NCBI GenBank assembly: GCA_021790675.1
Contig: JAJYGN010000005.1
Location: 1-41,056, forward strand
DNA: 41,056 nt
From: Actinomycetes bacterium
GTDB lineage: Bacteria > Actinomycetota > Acidimicrobiia > Acidimicrobiales > RAAP-2
Reading direction: 5' to 3'
Part shown: positions 6,784 to 15,343 of the stretch, piece after piece
Layout of the letters: every line of letters begins with the position of its first letter
Position numbering within the stretch: position 1 is the stretch's first letter
Translations under genes and position numbers: made by a program
The notes under the pieces: generated by a model
Told to the model about the DNA's origin: nothing
The model's database searches: none
The model's input: only the letters and a program-made list of their open reading frames with translations

Positions 6784-7797
6784 ATGAGAGTCCTGGTCAT
6801 CGGAGGTACGCAGTTCGTTGGTCGTGCGGTGGTCGAGGCCTTTCTCGCGCGCGGCGATCAGGTCACGATCTTTCACCGGGGCAAGACCAATCCTGGGTTG
6901 TTCGATGGGGTGGTGAACATCCTGGGGGATCGCAACGTCGACGCCGACTTGGCGTCTCTCGAGGGAGAGTACGACGTCACGTTCGACTCCTCGGCGTACG
7001 TGCCGCGACAGGTCTCCAGTCTCGCGCGGGCCCTCGCGGGGCGTGGGGGCCATTACGTGCACGTCTCGTCGATCTCGGTGTACGAGCCGCGTACCGCGAC
7101 GCTCGACACCGAAGACGCGCCTGTGGTGACCCTGGAGGATCCCTCGACCGAGGTCGTGAACTCCGCGACCTACGGCGGCCTCAAGTATCTCTGCGAGGTC
7201 GCCACCCAGGAAGGATTCGGTCCGGGCGGTTCGTCGTGGAACGGCGTGGAGCCCACGATCATTCGCCCGACCTACGTCGCCGGGCCCTTCGACCACACCT
7301 ACCGCTTCACGTGGTGGGTCGAACGCATCGCTCGCGGCGGCGACGTGCTGGCCCCGGGGCCGCGGGCCAATCCGTTTCAGGTAATCGACGTGCGCGACCT
7401 CGCCGATTTCGTCGTGACGCGGGCCGGGACCTCGGGAGGGATCTTTCACGTGGCCGGACCGCCGCCGCCGTTCACCTTCGGCGACTTTTTGGATGCGGTG
7501 GTCGCGGCTGTCGGGCCATCGGGAACCCGCTTGCGTTGGGTGGACGGACAGCGCCTTATCGACGCGGGGGTCGGCCCTGGTGACCTGCCACTCTGGGAGG
7601 GACCGGGCGACGCCCACTCGTTGCTCAGTCTGAACACGCGACGAGCTCGCGAGGCGGGCCTGCACGTGCGCCCTCTCTCCGAGACAATCAGCGCCGTATC
7701 TGCGCATGAGCAGCGCTGGCCGACGACACCGCGCTCAAAGGTCGGCCTGAGCGCCGAAGACGAAGCGCGGATCCTCGCCGAGTTGGCCGACGCCTAA
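6784..7797 (+). CDS. Atypical SDR: NAD-dependent epimerase/reductase-like protein
   Basis: A 337-residue Rossmann protein of the extended or atypical SDR type. The nucleotide motif is GGTQFVGR (residues 7-14), close to the GGTxFxGR found in isoflavone-reductase-like and chloroplast-stem-loop-like SDRs. The catalytic pair Y130/K134 occurs in TYGGLKYLCE, after the VSSISVY strand. RPTYVAGPFDHTYRF matches the post-catalytic region of epimerases. The substrate is unknown; it probably acts on a nucleotide sugar or another NAD(P)-linked substrate in the cytoplasm. It is the first gene of a tight three-gene operon with an MDR reductase and an MFS transporter. Confidence 0.83.
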   Translation: MRVLVIGGTQFVGRAVVEAFLARGDQVTIFHRGKTNPGLFDGVVNILGDRNVDADLASLEGEYDVTFDSSAYVPRQVSSLARALAGRGGHYVHVSSISVYEPRTATLDTEDAPVVTLEDPSTEVVNSATYGGLKYLCEVATQEGFGPGGSSWNGVEPTIIRPTYVAGPFDHTYRFTWWVERIARGGDVLAPGPRANPFQVIDVRDLADFVVTRAGTSGGIFHVAGPPPPFTFGDFLDAVVAAVGPSGTRLRWVDGQRLIDAGVGPGDLPLWEGPGDAHSLLSLNTRRAREAGLHVRPLSETISAVSAHEQRWPTTPRSKVGLSAEDEARILAELADA

Positions 7798-7819
7798 CGT
7801 GGGCGCGGAGGTGGTCGCC

Positions 7820-8836
7820 ATGAACCGACAGATCGTGCTGCGTGAACGTCCGTCGGGAGCCGTCGACGCGGCCACCACCGCCCTGGTGGAGACGCCCGTG
7901 CCGACGTGCGGGTCCGGGCAGGCCCTCGTGCGTGTCGGCACGCTGTCGATCGACCCGACGATTCGCACTTGGATGAACGACGCGCCCGGTTATCTGCCGC
8001 CGATCGCGATCGGAGAGGTTGTGCGCTCCTCGGGCGCGGGCGTGGTGGTCGAGAGCCAGTCGGATCGCTACCGGGTCGGCGACGTCGTGTTCGGTATGAC
8101 GGGTTGGCAGGACTGGGTGTTGGCCGACGCGAACAATCACTTCACCGTGCTGCCGCGCGGTCTCGGCCTCGACCTGGCGACGGTCCTGAACGTCCTCGGT
8201 GTGACCGGGATCACCGCGTTCTTCGGCCTCGTCGACGTGGGCCGGATCAAGGAGGGCGACGTAGTCGTCGTCTCGGGGGCGGCCGGGGCCACGGGGTCGG
8301 CCGTGGGGCAGATCGCCCGCGCGCGCGGAGCGGCCAAGGTGGTGGGCATCGCCGGGGGAGCGCAGAAGTGCGCGGAAGTCGTCGAGATCTACGGCTTCGA
8401 CCAGTGCCTCGACTACCGGGACGGTCACCTGGCCCGACGACTCCACGAGGCGTGCCCCGCGGGCGTCGACCTCTACTTCGACAACGTTGGCGGCGAGGTT
8501 CTCGACGCGGTGCTCGCGAACATCGCGATGCGCGGGCGTGTCGTGCTCTGCGGGGCGATCTCGCAGTACAACGGAGCCGGAACCGGTCTCGTCAACACCT
8601 CGATGCTGATTTCGCGGCGCGCATCGATGGAGGGCTTCATCATTCTCGATTACGCGCCACGCTTCGCCGAGGCGCAGGCCGAACTCGCCGGCATGCTCGC
8701 GCGCGGCGAGCTCGTCCACCGTGAGCACCTGGTCACGGGACTCGAGAACGCGCCCGACGCGCTGAACCTCCTTTTCAGTGGTGGCAACCACGGCAAGACC
8801 CTCGTCGTCGTGGACGACTCCGTTTCTCTCGACTAG
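7820..8836 (+). CDS. Zinc-independent MDR oxidoreductase (CurA/prostaglandin reductase-like)
   Basis: A 338-residue NADP-dependent medium-chain reductase of the leukotriene B4 dehydrogenase/CurA subfamily. These enzymes reduce the C=C bond of enones. Supporting segments are SIDPTIRTWMND (the family's DPYMRGRM-like region), NVLGVTGITAFFGL, the nucleotide motif VVVSGAAGATGSAVGQIA, VDLYFDNVGGEVLD and RGRVVLCGAISQYN. No structural-zinc cysteine cluster is present, as expected for this branch. ATG 7820 is chosen because GGAGGT lies seven bases upstream; the GTG at 7799 would leave an unsupported extension. It follows the SDR gene by 22 bases and precedes the MFS gene by three. Confidence 0.88.
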   Translation: MNRQIVLRERPSGAVDAATTALVETPVPTCGSGQALVRVGTLSIDPTIRTWMNDAPGYLPPIAIGEVVRSSGAGVVVESQSDRYRVGDVVFGMTGWQDWVLADANNHFTVLPRGLGLDLATVLNVLGVTGITAFFGLVDVGRIKEGDVVVVSGAAGATGSAVGQIARARGAAKVVGIAGGAQKCAEVVEIYGFDQCLDYRDGHLARRLHEACPAGVDLYFDNVGGEVLDAVLANIAMRGRVVLCGAISQYNGAGTGLVNTSMLISRRASMEGFIILDYAPRFAEAQAELAGMLARGELVHREHLVTGLENAPDALNLLFSGGNHGKTLVVVDDSVSLD

Positions 8837-8839
8837 GGC

Positions 8840-10054
8840 GTGGCGACGTCGCCGCGCCGGGCGATCGGCATCCTCTTCGCGATCGCCCTTGCCGCGGGCT
8901 TCGCCCAGTTCGGTGCGGTGGCCTCGCTCAATGACGTCGCGCGTCACTTCGGCCACGTCGAACCGACGGGCTCGCTGCGCGCGGTGGTTGGACTGTCGGG
9001 CTCGGTGATCGGTATCGGCCTGGCCGTCGTACGCCTGGCGTCGTTGGCCGCGCTGCCCGTGACCGCGCTCGCCGACCACCGTGGACGCATTCGGGTGGTT
9101 CGCGTCGCCCTGTTCGCCGGTCTGCTCGCCACGAGCGCCGCGGCGCTGAGCCCCAATTACTGGTTCTTCGTCGCGTGTTTTGCACTGGCGCGGCCTCTTC
9201 TCACGGCGGTCTCGACCGTCGTGCAGGTTCTCACGGTCGAACTCTCATCAACCTCGCAACGGATTCATCGACTGGTGATCATGGCCGCGGGCGCCGGCGT
9301 GGGCTCCGGTCTGTCGGCGATCCTGCACGGTCTCATTCGTGGTCCCGGCTCCTTTCGCTGGCTCTTTGCCTTAACCCTCGTGCCCGTCGTTCTCATCACG
9401 CCGCTCGTCGGACGGATACCCGAGTCGCGCCGCCACGGTGACGACCTCGTGCGACTCGGGGCGGTGCCGCGTGAAGAGCGCGGGCGCCTCGTCTCGGTCG
9501 CCCTCGTCGCGTTCGCCGCCGGAATGGTGACCGGTCCGGCCAACGGATTTGCCTTCGTCTACGCCGAGGGGATTCTCAAGCTGGCCCCCCACGTGGTGGC
9601 GGGGATTGTCGTGGCGAGCGCCGCCACGGGTCTGGCGGGTCTGATTGCCTCGCGCACTCTCTCTCGCACCATTGGCCGACGCGCGACCGTGACGATCGGG
9701 TTGCTCGCTCTGGCGGTGACGTCGACTGTCGCCTACAGCGGCGGGCGGGTGAGCTTCGTGCTGGGTTACATGATCGGGGTTGGCGCAGCGGGACTTTTCG
9801 CGCCGGCCGCGAGCGCGCTCTCGACGGAAATCTTCTCGCGGCGTGTGCGCTCGACCGCTGCGGGCTGGGTGGCGCTCGCCGGAATCCTCGGGGCGACCGC
9901 GGGGCTGGCGCTCTTTGGCGTGATAGGCGACAGCGTGCACGCGGCCGCGGTGTCGTCGCTGCGACTGCCCGCCGTGGTGACCTTCCTGCCGCTACTGCCG
10001 ACACTCGCTTTGCTCGCGCGGGTCCCCGAGAGCCGCGGCGTCGACATCGATTAG
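8840..10054 (+). CDS. Major facilitator superfamily transporter
   Basis: A 404-residue membrane protein with about 12 hydrophobic helices in two halves. The loop between helices 2 and 3 has ALADHRGRIRVVR, matching the MFS signature (D-R/H-x-G-R-R), and a related ASRTLSRTIGRRATV occurs in the second half. The charged central loop (PESRRHGDDLVRLG) separates the two bundles. It is a probable drug or metabolite exporter; the substrate is unknown. The start is GTG 8840, three bases after the stop of the reductase gene, so it is coupled to it. The last four bases overlap the convergent EEP hydrolase gene. Confidence 0.88.
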   Translation: MATSPRRAIGILFAIALAAGFAQFGAVASLNDVARHFGHVEPTGSLRAVVGLSGSVIGIGLAVVRLASLAALPVTALADHRGRIRVVRVALFAGLLATSAAALSPNYWFFVACFALARPLLTAVSTVVQVLTVELSSTSQRIHRLVIMAAGAGVGSGLSAILHGLIRGPGSFRWLFALTLVPVVLITPLVGRIPESRRHGDDLVRLGAVPREERGRLVSVALVAFAAGMVTGPANGFAFVYAEGILKLAPHVVAGIVVASAATGLAGLIASRTLSRTIGRRATVTIGLLALAVTSTVAYSGGRVSFVLGYMIGVGAAGLFAPAASALSTEIFSRRVRSTAAGWVALAGILGATAGLALFGVIGDSVHAAAVSSLRLPAVVTFLPLLPTLALLARVPESRGVDID

Positions 10055-10848
10055 TCGCCGAGGTCGACGTCCGCGTAGAGGAGGCGATGGTCGCTGCCGG
10101 CGTCGATCGCCCCGCCGCCTCGCGCGCGCCAGGGGCCGCGGCCGAGCAGGTGGTCGATCTGTGAGTGTGGATGGCGCGCCGGCCAGGTGCGCGCACGCAC
10201 GAGCGAGCTCCATCCGGGTAGGAACACGCGCAAGAGGGGCCGCCACGAATTGAAGTCACCCCCGAGGATGATCGGCACGTGTGCGTCGAGGCCGGCGACG
10301 AGCTCGCGCACGCGCCGGTACTGGCGGAACGAGCCGTGGCTGATGTGCGCGCCGTGGATCGCTACGACATTGACGCGTCGCCCCTCGAGCGAGAGGGTGG
10401 CGACGATGAGCGCCCGTCGGACCTTCTCGCGCGGCAGACGCCCCAGGGATTCCACGCGCAGTGACTCCACCGGCAGGCGCGTCAGGAAGGACAGCCCCCA
10501 CTCGCCGCTCTCGAGGTCGGCGCGCTCGCGCCGCGTTCGTTGGCTGACGGTGAGGGCGCGGTGCTCGCTGAAGTAGAGGCCGTGCTCGCCGGTGAGATGC
10601 GCGCGCCAGGGTTGCCACGAGGTTCCCAGGTGGCGGCCGTGGGCCCGCTCCGCCATCGCCAGTGGCACGAAGGTTCCAGTCATCGAGAGTCGTTGCGACA
10701 GTTCCTCAAACAGATCGCCGCGAGGTCCGCGCCACGTCTCGGGGCAGATCAGGATATCCGGCGCGAGGGCAACCGCAGCGTCGAGTGCACCGGTGGGACG
10801 ACCCCATCCGTCGACGCCGGCGTGCAGATTGAACGTCGCGACACGCAC
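10051..10848 (-). CDS. Endonuclease/exonuclease/phosphatase (EEP) family protein
   Basis: A 265-residue metal-dependent phosphodiesterase or phosphatase fold. The family motifs are in order: RVATFNLHAG at the N-terminus (metal-binding N), ILICPETW (catalytic E37), IHGAHISHGS, GGDFNSW (the D and N of the active site), and AGSDHRLL near the end (the D-H pair). There is no signal peptide, so it is probably cytoplasmic. Whether it cuts nucleic acid or a small phosphodiester cannot be told. The start is GTG 10848, with TAGCCT six bases upstream. The gene is divergent from the PhzF operon and convergent with the MFS gene. Confidence 0.87.
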   Translation of the reverse strand: MRVATFNLHAGVDGWGRPTGALDAAVALAPDILICPETWRGPRGDLFEELSQRLSMTGTFVPLAMAERAHGRHLGTSWQPWRAHLTGEHGLYFSEHRALTVSQRTRRERADLESGEWGLSFLTRLPVESLRVESLGRLPREKVRRALIVATLSLEGRRVNVVAIHGAHISHGSFRQYRRVRELVAGLDAHVPIILGGDFNSWRPLLRVFLPGWSSLVRARTWPARHPHSQIDHLLGRGPWRARGGGAIDAGSDHRLLYADVDLGD

Positions 10849-10854
10849 CCTTCG

Positions 10855-10890
10855 AGGCTACGCGAGCGCGGCGTGCGCCTGTGGCAGTGT
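10855..10890. promoter_or_regulatory. Back-to-back leaderless promoters (EEP gene and PhzF operon)
   Basis: On the minus strand TAGCCT (10860-10855) ends six bases before GTG 10848. On the plus strand CAGTGT (10885-10890) ends six bases before GTG 10897. Only 24 bases separate the two hexamers, so one regulator could control both directions. Confidence 0.55.
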
Positions 10891-10896
10891 CTAGGA

Positions 10897-11703
10897 GTGG
10901 ATTCGGTCAAGGTGACGTTTGGACATCGACTTTGGTGGGTGGACGCCTTCATCGGTGAGGGGGCCCGTGGCAATCCGGCTGTCGTAGTCCTGCTCGAGCG
11001 CCCCATGGCCGATGAGGACCTCCAACAGATCGCGTTCGAACTGGGCGTTTCGGAGACCGCGTTCTTGCGCCGAGTGGGTGACGGCTGGTCGCTGCGCTGG
11101 TTCACCCCCACGGTCGAGGTGGACCTGTGCGGGCACGCAACCCTGGCCACGTTGCACGTGCTGCTGAGCGAGCTGGGCGTTCCGGGGGGCGAGTTCTACT
11201 TCCAGACCCGCTCGGGTGTCTTGTCGGGGCGTCGCTTGCGCGACGGGATGCTCGGCATCGACCTGCCGCGCGCCTACATCGAGCCGCTCGACGTGAGCGT
11301 GCTCAACGGCACCCTTGGCGCGGTGCGCGACGTCTACCAGGCCGGGCCGTCGAGTGTGCTGGCGATCGTCGAGGACTACGACGCGCTGTGCTCGCTCGCC
11401 ATCGACCCGGTGAGCCTGTTCCTGGTTCCGAGCTCGCTGGTGATCGCGGCGTGCGCCGACGGGCCCGACACGGACGTGTCGATTCGTGTCTTCGCCCCCC
11501 GGCTGGGTCTCGCCGAGGACCACGTAACGGGATCGGCGATGTGCGCGGTGGCTCCGTGGTGGATGGAGACAGCCGGTTCTCCCACGGTCCAGGTGCGCCA
11601 GGCGTCGGCGCGCGGGGGAGTCATGTTCGCGCGTCTCTTCGAGCGCAACGTCGAGGTCGCCGGAGTGGCGCGCACCTTCTTCGGTGGTGACCTGCGCGCG
11701 TGA
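10897..11703 (+). CDS. PhzF-family isomerase/epimerase-like protein
   Basis: A 268-residue protein of the PhzF/DapF-fold family. It has GARGNPAVVVLLE after the first strand, E53 in VSETAFL (the equivalent of the catalytic glutamate of PhzF), RWFTPTVEVDLCGHATLA and the second-domain motif LAEDHVTGSAMCAVAPWW. PhzF itself isomerises a phenazine precursor. Most relatives outside phenazine clusters have no known substrate, and no phenazine genes are present here. The start is GTG 10897, six bases after CAGTGT; the much longer open frame upstream lies antisense to the EEP gene. Its stop overlaps the next start (GTGA), opening a five-gene chain of overlapping genes. Confidence 0.87.
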   Translation: MDSVKVTFGHRLWWVDAFIGEGARGNPAVVVLLERPMADEDLQQIAFELGVSETAFLRRVGDGWSLRWFTPTVEVDLCGHATLATLHVLLSELGVPGGEFYFQTRSGVLSGRRLRDGMLGIDLPRAYIEPLDVSVLNGTLGAVRDVYQAGPSSVLAIVEDYDALCSLAIDPVSLFLVPSSLVIAACADGPDTDVSIRVFAPRLGLAEDHVTGSAMCAVAPWWMETAGSPTVQVRQASARGGVMFARLFERNVEVAGVARTFFGGDLRA

Positions 11704-12362
11704 GTGAGCTTCTCGGTCCGGGACCACACACCCGGGTGCGCCGTCTCCCCGAAAAGGCCCGTTACGACGAGGCCACGATCTTCTCCATTCTGGACGAGGC
11801 CCGGATGTGTCACGTCGCTGCCTTCGTCGAGGGACGCGCGGTGGCGCTGCCGACGCTGCACGCGCGAATCGGGCGCACGATCTATCTTCACGGGAGCCGG
11901 TCCAACGCGGTGATGGCCGCTGTCATCGACGAAGGTCGCGCCTGGGTCACGGCGACCATCTACGACGGGCTGCGCCTCGCGCGCAGTGGTTTCGAGTCCT
12001 CGATCGCCTATCGGTCGGTGGCCCTCGAGGGTCCCGCGCACGAGGTCGTCGACGACGAGGACAAGCGCCGGGTCCTCGACTACTTCGTGGACGCGGTGCT
12101 ACCGGGCCGCGCGGGCGAGGTTCGCCCCATCAACGAGCGCGAGCTGCGCTTGACGAGCGTCATCGCGGTGGAAATCGAGGAGGCGTCGGCAAAGGTTTCC
12201 CAAGGGCCCACCGACGACGACGTCGACGACCAGGGCCTGGCGATCTGGTCGGGGGTGGTTCCGGCTCGCCTGGTTTTCGGGGAGCCGATTCCTTCGAGCG
12301 ACGGGGCGATGGCGAGCGGCACCGTCGAGTTACCAGCGTCGCTGCGGCGCCTACTGGGATGA
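11700..12362 (+). CDS. FMN-binding pyridoxamine 5'-phosphate oxidase-related protein
   Basis: A 220-residue split-barrel flavoprotein of the Pyridox_ox_2 type. Supporting segments are RMCHVAAFVEGRAVALPTLHAR (first strands, where FMN phosphate is bound in relatives), IYLHGSRSNAVMAA, YRSVALEGPAHEVVDD and the acidic C-terminal region. Relatives include nitroimidazole reductases (NimA-like) and other FMN or F420 split-barrel enzymes; the substrate is unknown. GTG 11700 overlaps the PhzF stop (GTGA), and its own stop overlaps the ATGATG start of the Nudix gene, so translation is coupled in both directions. Confidence 0.84.
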   Translation: MSELLGPGPHTRVRRLPEKARYDEATIFSILDEARMCHVAAFVEGRAVALPTLHARIGRTIYLHGSRSNAVMAAVIDEGRAWVTATIYDGLRLARSGFESSIAYRSVALEGPAHEVVDDEDKRRVLDYFVDAVLPGRAGEVRPINERELRLTSVIAVEIEEASAKVSQGPTDDDVDDQGLAIWSGVVPARLVFGEPIPSSDGAMASGTVELPASLRRLLG

Positions 12363-12901
12363 TGACGTCTGATCTGGTTGACGAGCTCGAGGCCCTCGAG
12401 CCGGTAGACGCTCGCGAGGCGAATTCGATCGCGGCCACCCTCGAGCGGCTGACCTGGGCGGTGGATCCCTTCGACGAGTTCGCCGACGTGCACCACGTCA
12501 CAGCGTCCGCCTTCGTCGTTTCGGCGCGCGGTGTGATCTTGCACCGTCACCGGCGTCTCGGTATCTGGGTGCAGCCGGGCGGTCACGTCGATGCCCGCGA
12601 GAGCCCGCCCGCCGCCGCCCTGCGCGAGTGCCGTGAGGAGGTCGGACTCGACGTCTCACTCCTCGACGAGCGCGTCTTTCACGTCGACGTCCACCCGGGT
12701 CCGCGCGGTCACACTCACTACGACCTGCGCTTCGTGCTCGAGGCCCCGCCGCTGGAGCCCCGTCCGGGCCCGGGCGAGAGTCCGGACGTCTTTTGGTTCG
12801 ACTTCGCCGCCGCCCGTGAGCGGGCCGAACCGACGCTCGTGGCGGCCCTCGGCAAACTCGAAGACTACGTGGCGCGCGTGCGAGACTGGTCCGGTGACTG
12901 A
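12359..12901 (+). CDS. Nudix hydrolase
   Basis: A 180-residue Nudix enzyme. The full Nudix box GX5EX7REUXEEXGU runs from G75 to L97 (G-HVDAR-E-SPPAAAL-RE-C-R-EE-V-G-L), carrying the metal-binding glutamates. An N-terminal helical extension of about 45 residues precedes it. It should hydrolyse a nucleoside diphosphate linked to some other moiety; HYDLRFVLEAP and the acidic loop do not identify which. The start is ATG 12359, overlapping the stop of the flavoprotein gene; ATG 12362 is equally possible. The 3' end overlaps the zinc-ribbon gene by eight bases. Confidence 0.9.
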   Translation: MMTSDLVDELEALEPVDAREANSIAATLERLTWAVDPFDEFADVHHVTASAFVVSARGVILHRHRRLGIWVQPGGHVDARESPPAAALRECREEVGLDVSLLDERVFHVDVHPGPRGHTHYDLRFVLEAPPLEPRPGPGESPDVFWFDFAAARERAEPTLVAALGKLEDYVARVRDWSGD

Positions 12902-13604
12902 CCTCGAGGCCCTGCGCGCACTGATGGAGGCCGACCGCTGGATCGAGCGCGTGGCCGGCCAGCGCCGCCACCTGCCCGAGTCCGAGGAGCTGACGCGCAT
13001 CGAGGGCGAGCTTCGCACCCTGGCCGGCGACCTACGAGCCGCCCAGGACGCCCAGGCCCCGGTGCGAGTGGCACACGCGAATGCCCGCGACGAGGGCGCC
13101 CGTCTCGGCGCGCGCGCTAGTGACCTTGCGGCAAAGCTCAGCGCGAGCGGAACACCGGCCGGAACCCTTGCGGCCCTGCAGAAGGAGCTCGAGCACGTGC
13201 GCGAGCTCCTATCGGCGACCGAGGACCGTGAGCTCGAGTTGATGATGGAGCTCGAGCCGCTCGACGAGGCGGTCGAGACGGTCAAGGCGGCCGCCGCACC
13301 CTTGGTTTCGCGCCGGGCCGAGCTCGTCACCTTGGTGAGCGAGTTGCAATCGAGCCTGGACGAGGAGCTCACCGCGCTGCGACGCGCTCGTGAGGAGACG
13401 GCGCGCACGGTGCCGGCGGCGCTGTTGACGCGCTACGACGCGGCGCTCTCACGCAGCGGCATCTCCGGCGCCGCGCAACTTGTCTCCGGACGTTGCGACG
13501 GGTGTCGAATAGCTCTGGCACCGCTCGACATTGACCGGGTTAAGGCGCTCGCCGAGGGCGAGTTCGCTCCTTGCCCCGAGTGTGGCCGACTCCTCCTGCC
13601 GTGA
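12894..13604 (+). CDS. Coiled-coil protein with C4-type zinc ribbon (CT398-like)
   Basis: A 236-residue protein. Residues about 1-190 form a long antiparallel coiled-coil hairpin rich in Glu, Arg, Leu and Ala. The C-terminus is a zinc ribbon with C201-x2-C204 and C227-x2-C230 (GRCDGCRIAL, APCPECGRLL). This architecture is the CT398/zf-RING_7 family. In actinobacteria the family commonly lies next to RNase H/phosphatase genes, as it does here next to a histidine phosphatase. A nucleic-acid or scaffold role is usually supposed; it is not established. The start is GTG 12894, overlapping the Nudix stop. The next gene starts at the GTGA of its stop. Confidence 0.88.
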   Translation: MTDLEALRALMEADRWIERVAGQRRHLPESEELTRIEGELRTLAGDLRAAQDAQAPVRVAHANARDEGARLGARASDLAAKLSASGTPAGTLAALQKELEHVRELLSATEDRELELMMELEPLDEAVETVKAAAAPLVSRRAELVTLVSELQSSLDEELTALRRAREETARTVPAALLTRYDAALSRSGISGAAQLVSGRCDGCRIALAPLDIDRVKALAEGEFAPCPECGRLLLP

Positions 13605-14203
13605 TCATTCTCATCCGCCACGGACAGACAGTCACCAACGCCCAGCGCCTGCTGGTGGGACGCAGCGATCCCGAGTTGACCGAACTCGGTCGGCGTCAGG
13701 CGGTCGCCCTGCGTCCGCTGCTCGACGGCGTGGCCGCGGTGTGGGTGTCGCCTCTGCATCGCGCCCGCGACACCGCGGCGCTCGCCCTGCCGCACCTGGA
13801 CGCCGAGATCGTCGAGGACTTCATCGAGGTCGACTACGGCGACCTCGACGGCCAGCCTCTCAGCGTGGTCAGTGCGGACCAGTGGCGAGTCTTCGAGTCC
13901 GACCACCAGCTGGCCCTCGGAGGGGGCGAGTCACTGGCGTCGGTGGACCGGCGCGTCCACGCCCGCCTCAACCAGCTGCTCCAAGACTCGGAGAGCCTGC
14001 TGCACTCGCACCACCGTCACCTGGCGATCGTGAGTCATGTCTCGCCGATCAAGTCTGCGGCGACCTGGGCGCTCGGAGTTGACGGCGCGGCCGCTTGGCG
14101 CACACGGCTCGACAACGGGTCTCTCACCGTCATCGGAATGCGCGATACGTCGCCGTCGCTGATTCGATTCAACGTTGTGCCACTGCTCGAGCAGGCCCAG
14201 TAA
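13601..14203 (+). CDS. Histidine phosphatase (phosphoglycerate mutase-like)
   Basis: A 200-residue branch-1 histidine phosphatase. The RHG motif with catalytic H7 (IILIRHGQTVTN) is followed by GRSDPELTELGRRQA, SPLHRARDTA and the second histidine in AIVSHVSPIK. The family includes cofactor-dependent phosphoglycerate mutases, alpha-ribazole phosphatases and acid phosphatases; the substrate is not clear from sequence. In other actinobacteria this phosphatase is often fused to RNase HI, but no RNase H domain is present here. GTG 13601 overlaps the zinc-ribbon stop. It is the last gene of the operon and is followed directly by a strong hairpin. Confidence 0.88.
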   Translation: MIILIRHGQTVTNAQRLLVGRSDPELTELGRRQAVALRPLLDGVAAVWVSPLHRARDTAALALPHLDAEIVEDFIEVDYGDLDGQPLSVVSADQWRVFESDHQLALGGGESLASVDRRVHARLNQLLQDSESLLHSHHRHLAIVSHVSPIKSAATWALGVDGAAAWRTRLDNGSLTVIGMRDTSPSLIRFNVVPLLEQAQ

Positions 14204-14210
14204 CAACGAA

Positions 14211-14246
14211 GAGCCTGCCCGTTTCGCGAACGAAACAGGCAGGCTC
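14211..14246 (+). terminator. Strong hairpin ending the PhzF-to-phosphatase operon
   Basis: A nine-base-pair outer stem (GAGCCTGCC with GGCAGGCTC) continues, after one C/A mismatch, into a six-base-pair inner stem (GTTTCG with CGAAAC) closed by a CGAA tetraloop. No U-tract follows, which is common for high-GC actinobacterial terminators. It begins seven bases after the last stop codon of the operon. Confidence 0.8.
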
Positions 14247-14332
14247 TCGAAGTTGGCCCCCCCAGCCAATGGTTAGAAATTAGTTCGACGTCCAACCGCT
14301 AAGGTGCTCGCGGAAGCCCACAATTTACGTGT

Positions 14333-14348
14333 TGTGAGCAAATTCACA
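14333..14348. promoter_or_regulatory. Perfect Crp/GlxR-type palindrome before the aldo/keto reductase
   Basis: TGTGA-N6-TCACA, the full consensus half-sites recognised by Crp-family regulators (actinobacterial Crp and GlxR), ends 11 bases before ATG 14360. A CAATTT hexamer lies at 14321-14326. If that is the -10 element, the site covers the first transcribed bases and would act as a repressor site. Confidence 0.55.
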
Positions 14349-14359
14349 TGGAGGACGCG

Positions 14360-15332
<973 letters not shown>

Positions 15333-15343
<11 letters not shown>

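Noticed and set aside
7688-9079. A long minus-strand open frame (463 codons) opposite the SDR/MDR/MFS operon
   Set aside because: The product is low-complexity Arg/His/Asp-rich sequence, typical of the antisense of high-GC genes, and has no domain or start signal.
10540-10896. An upstream extension of the PhzF frame
   Set aside because: It is antisense to the EEP hydrolase gene and has no family counterpart; the leaderless GTG at 10897 gives the expected N-terminus.
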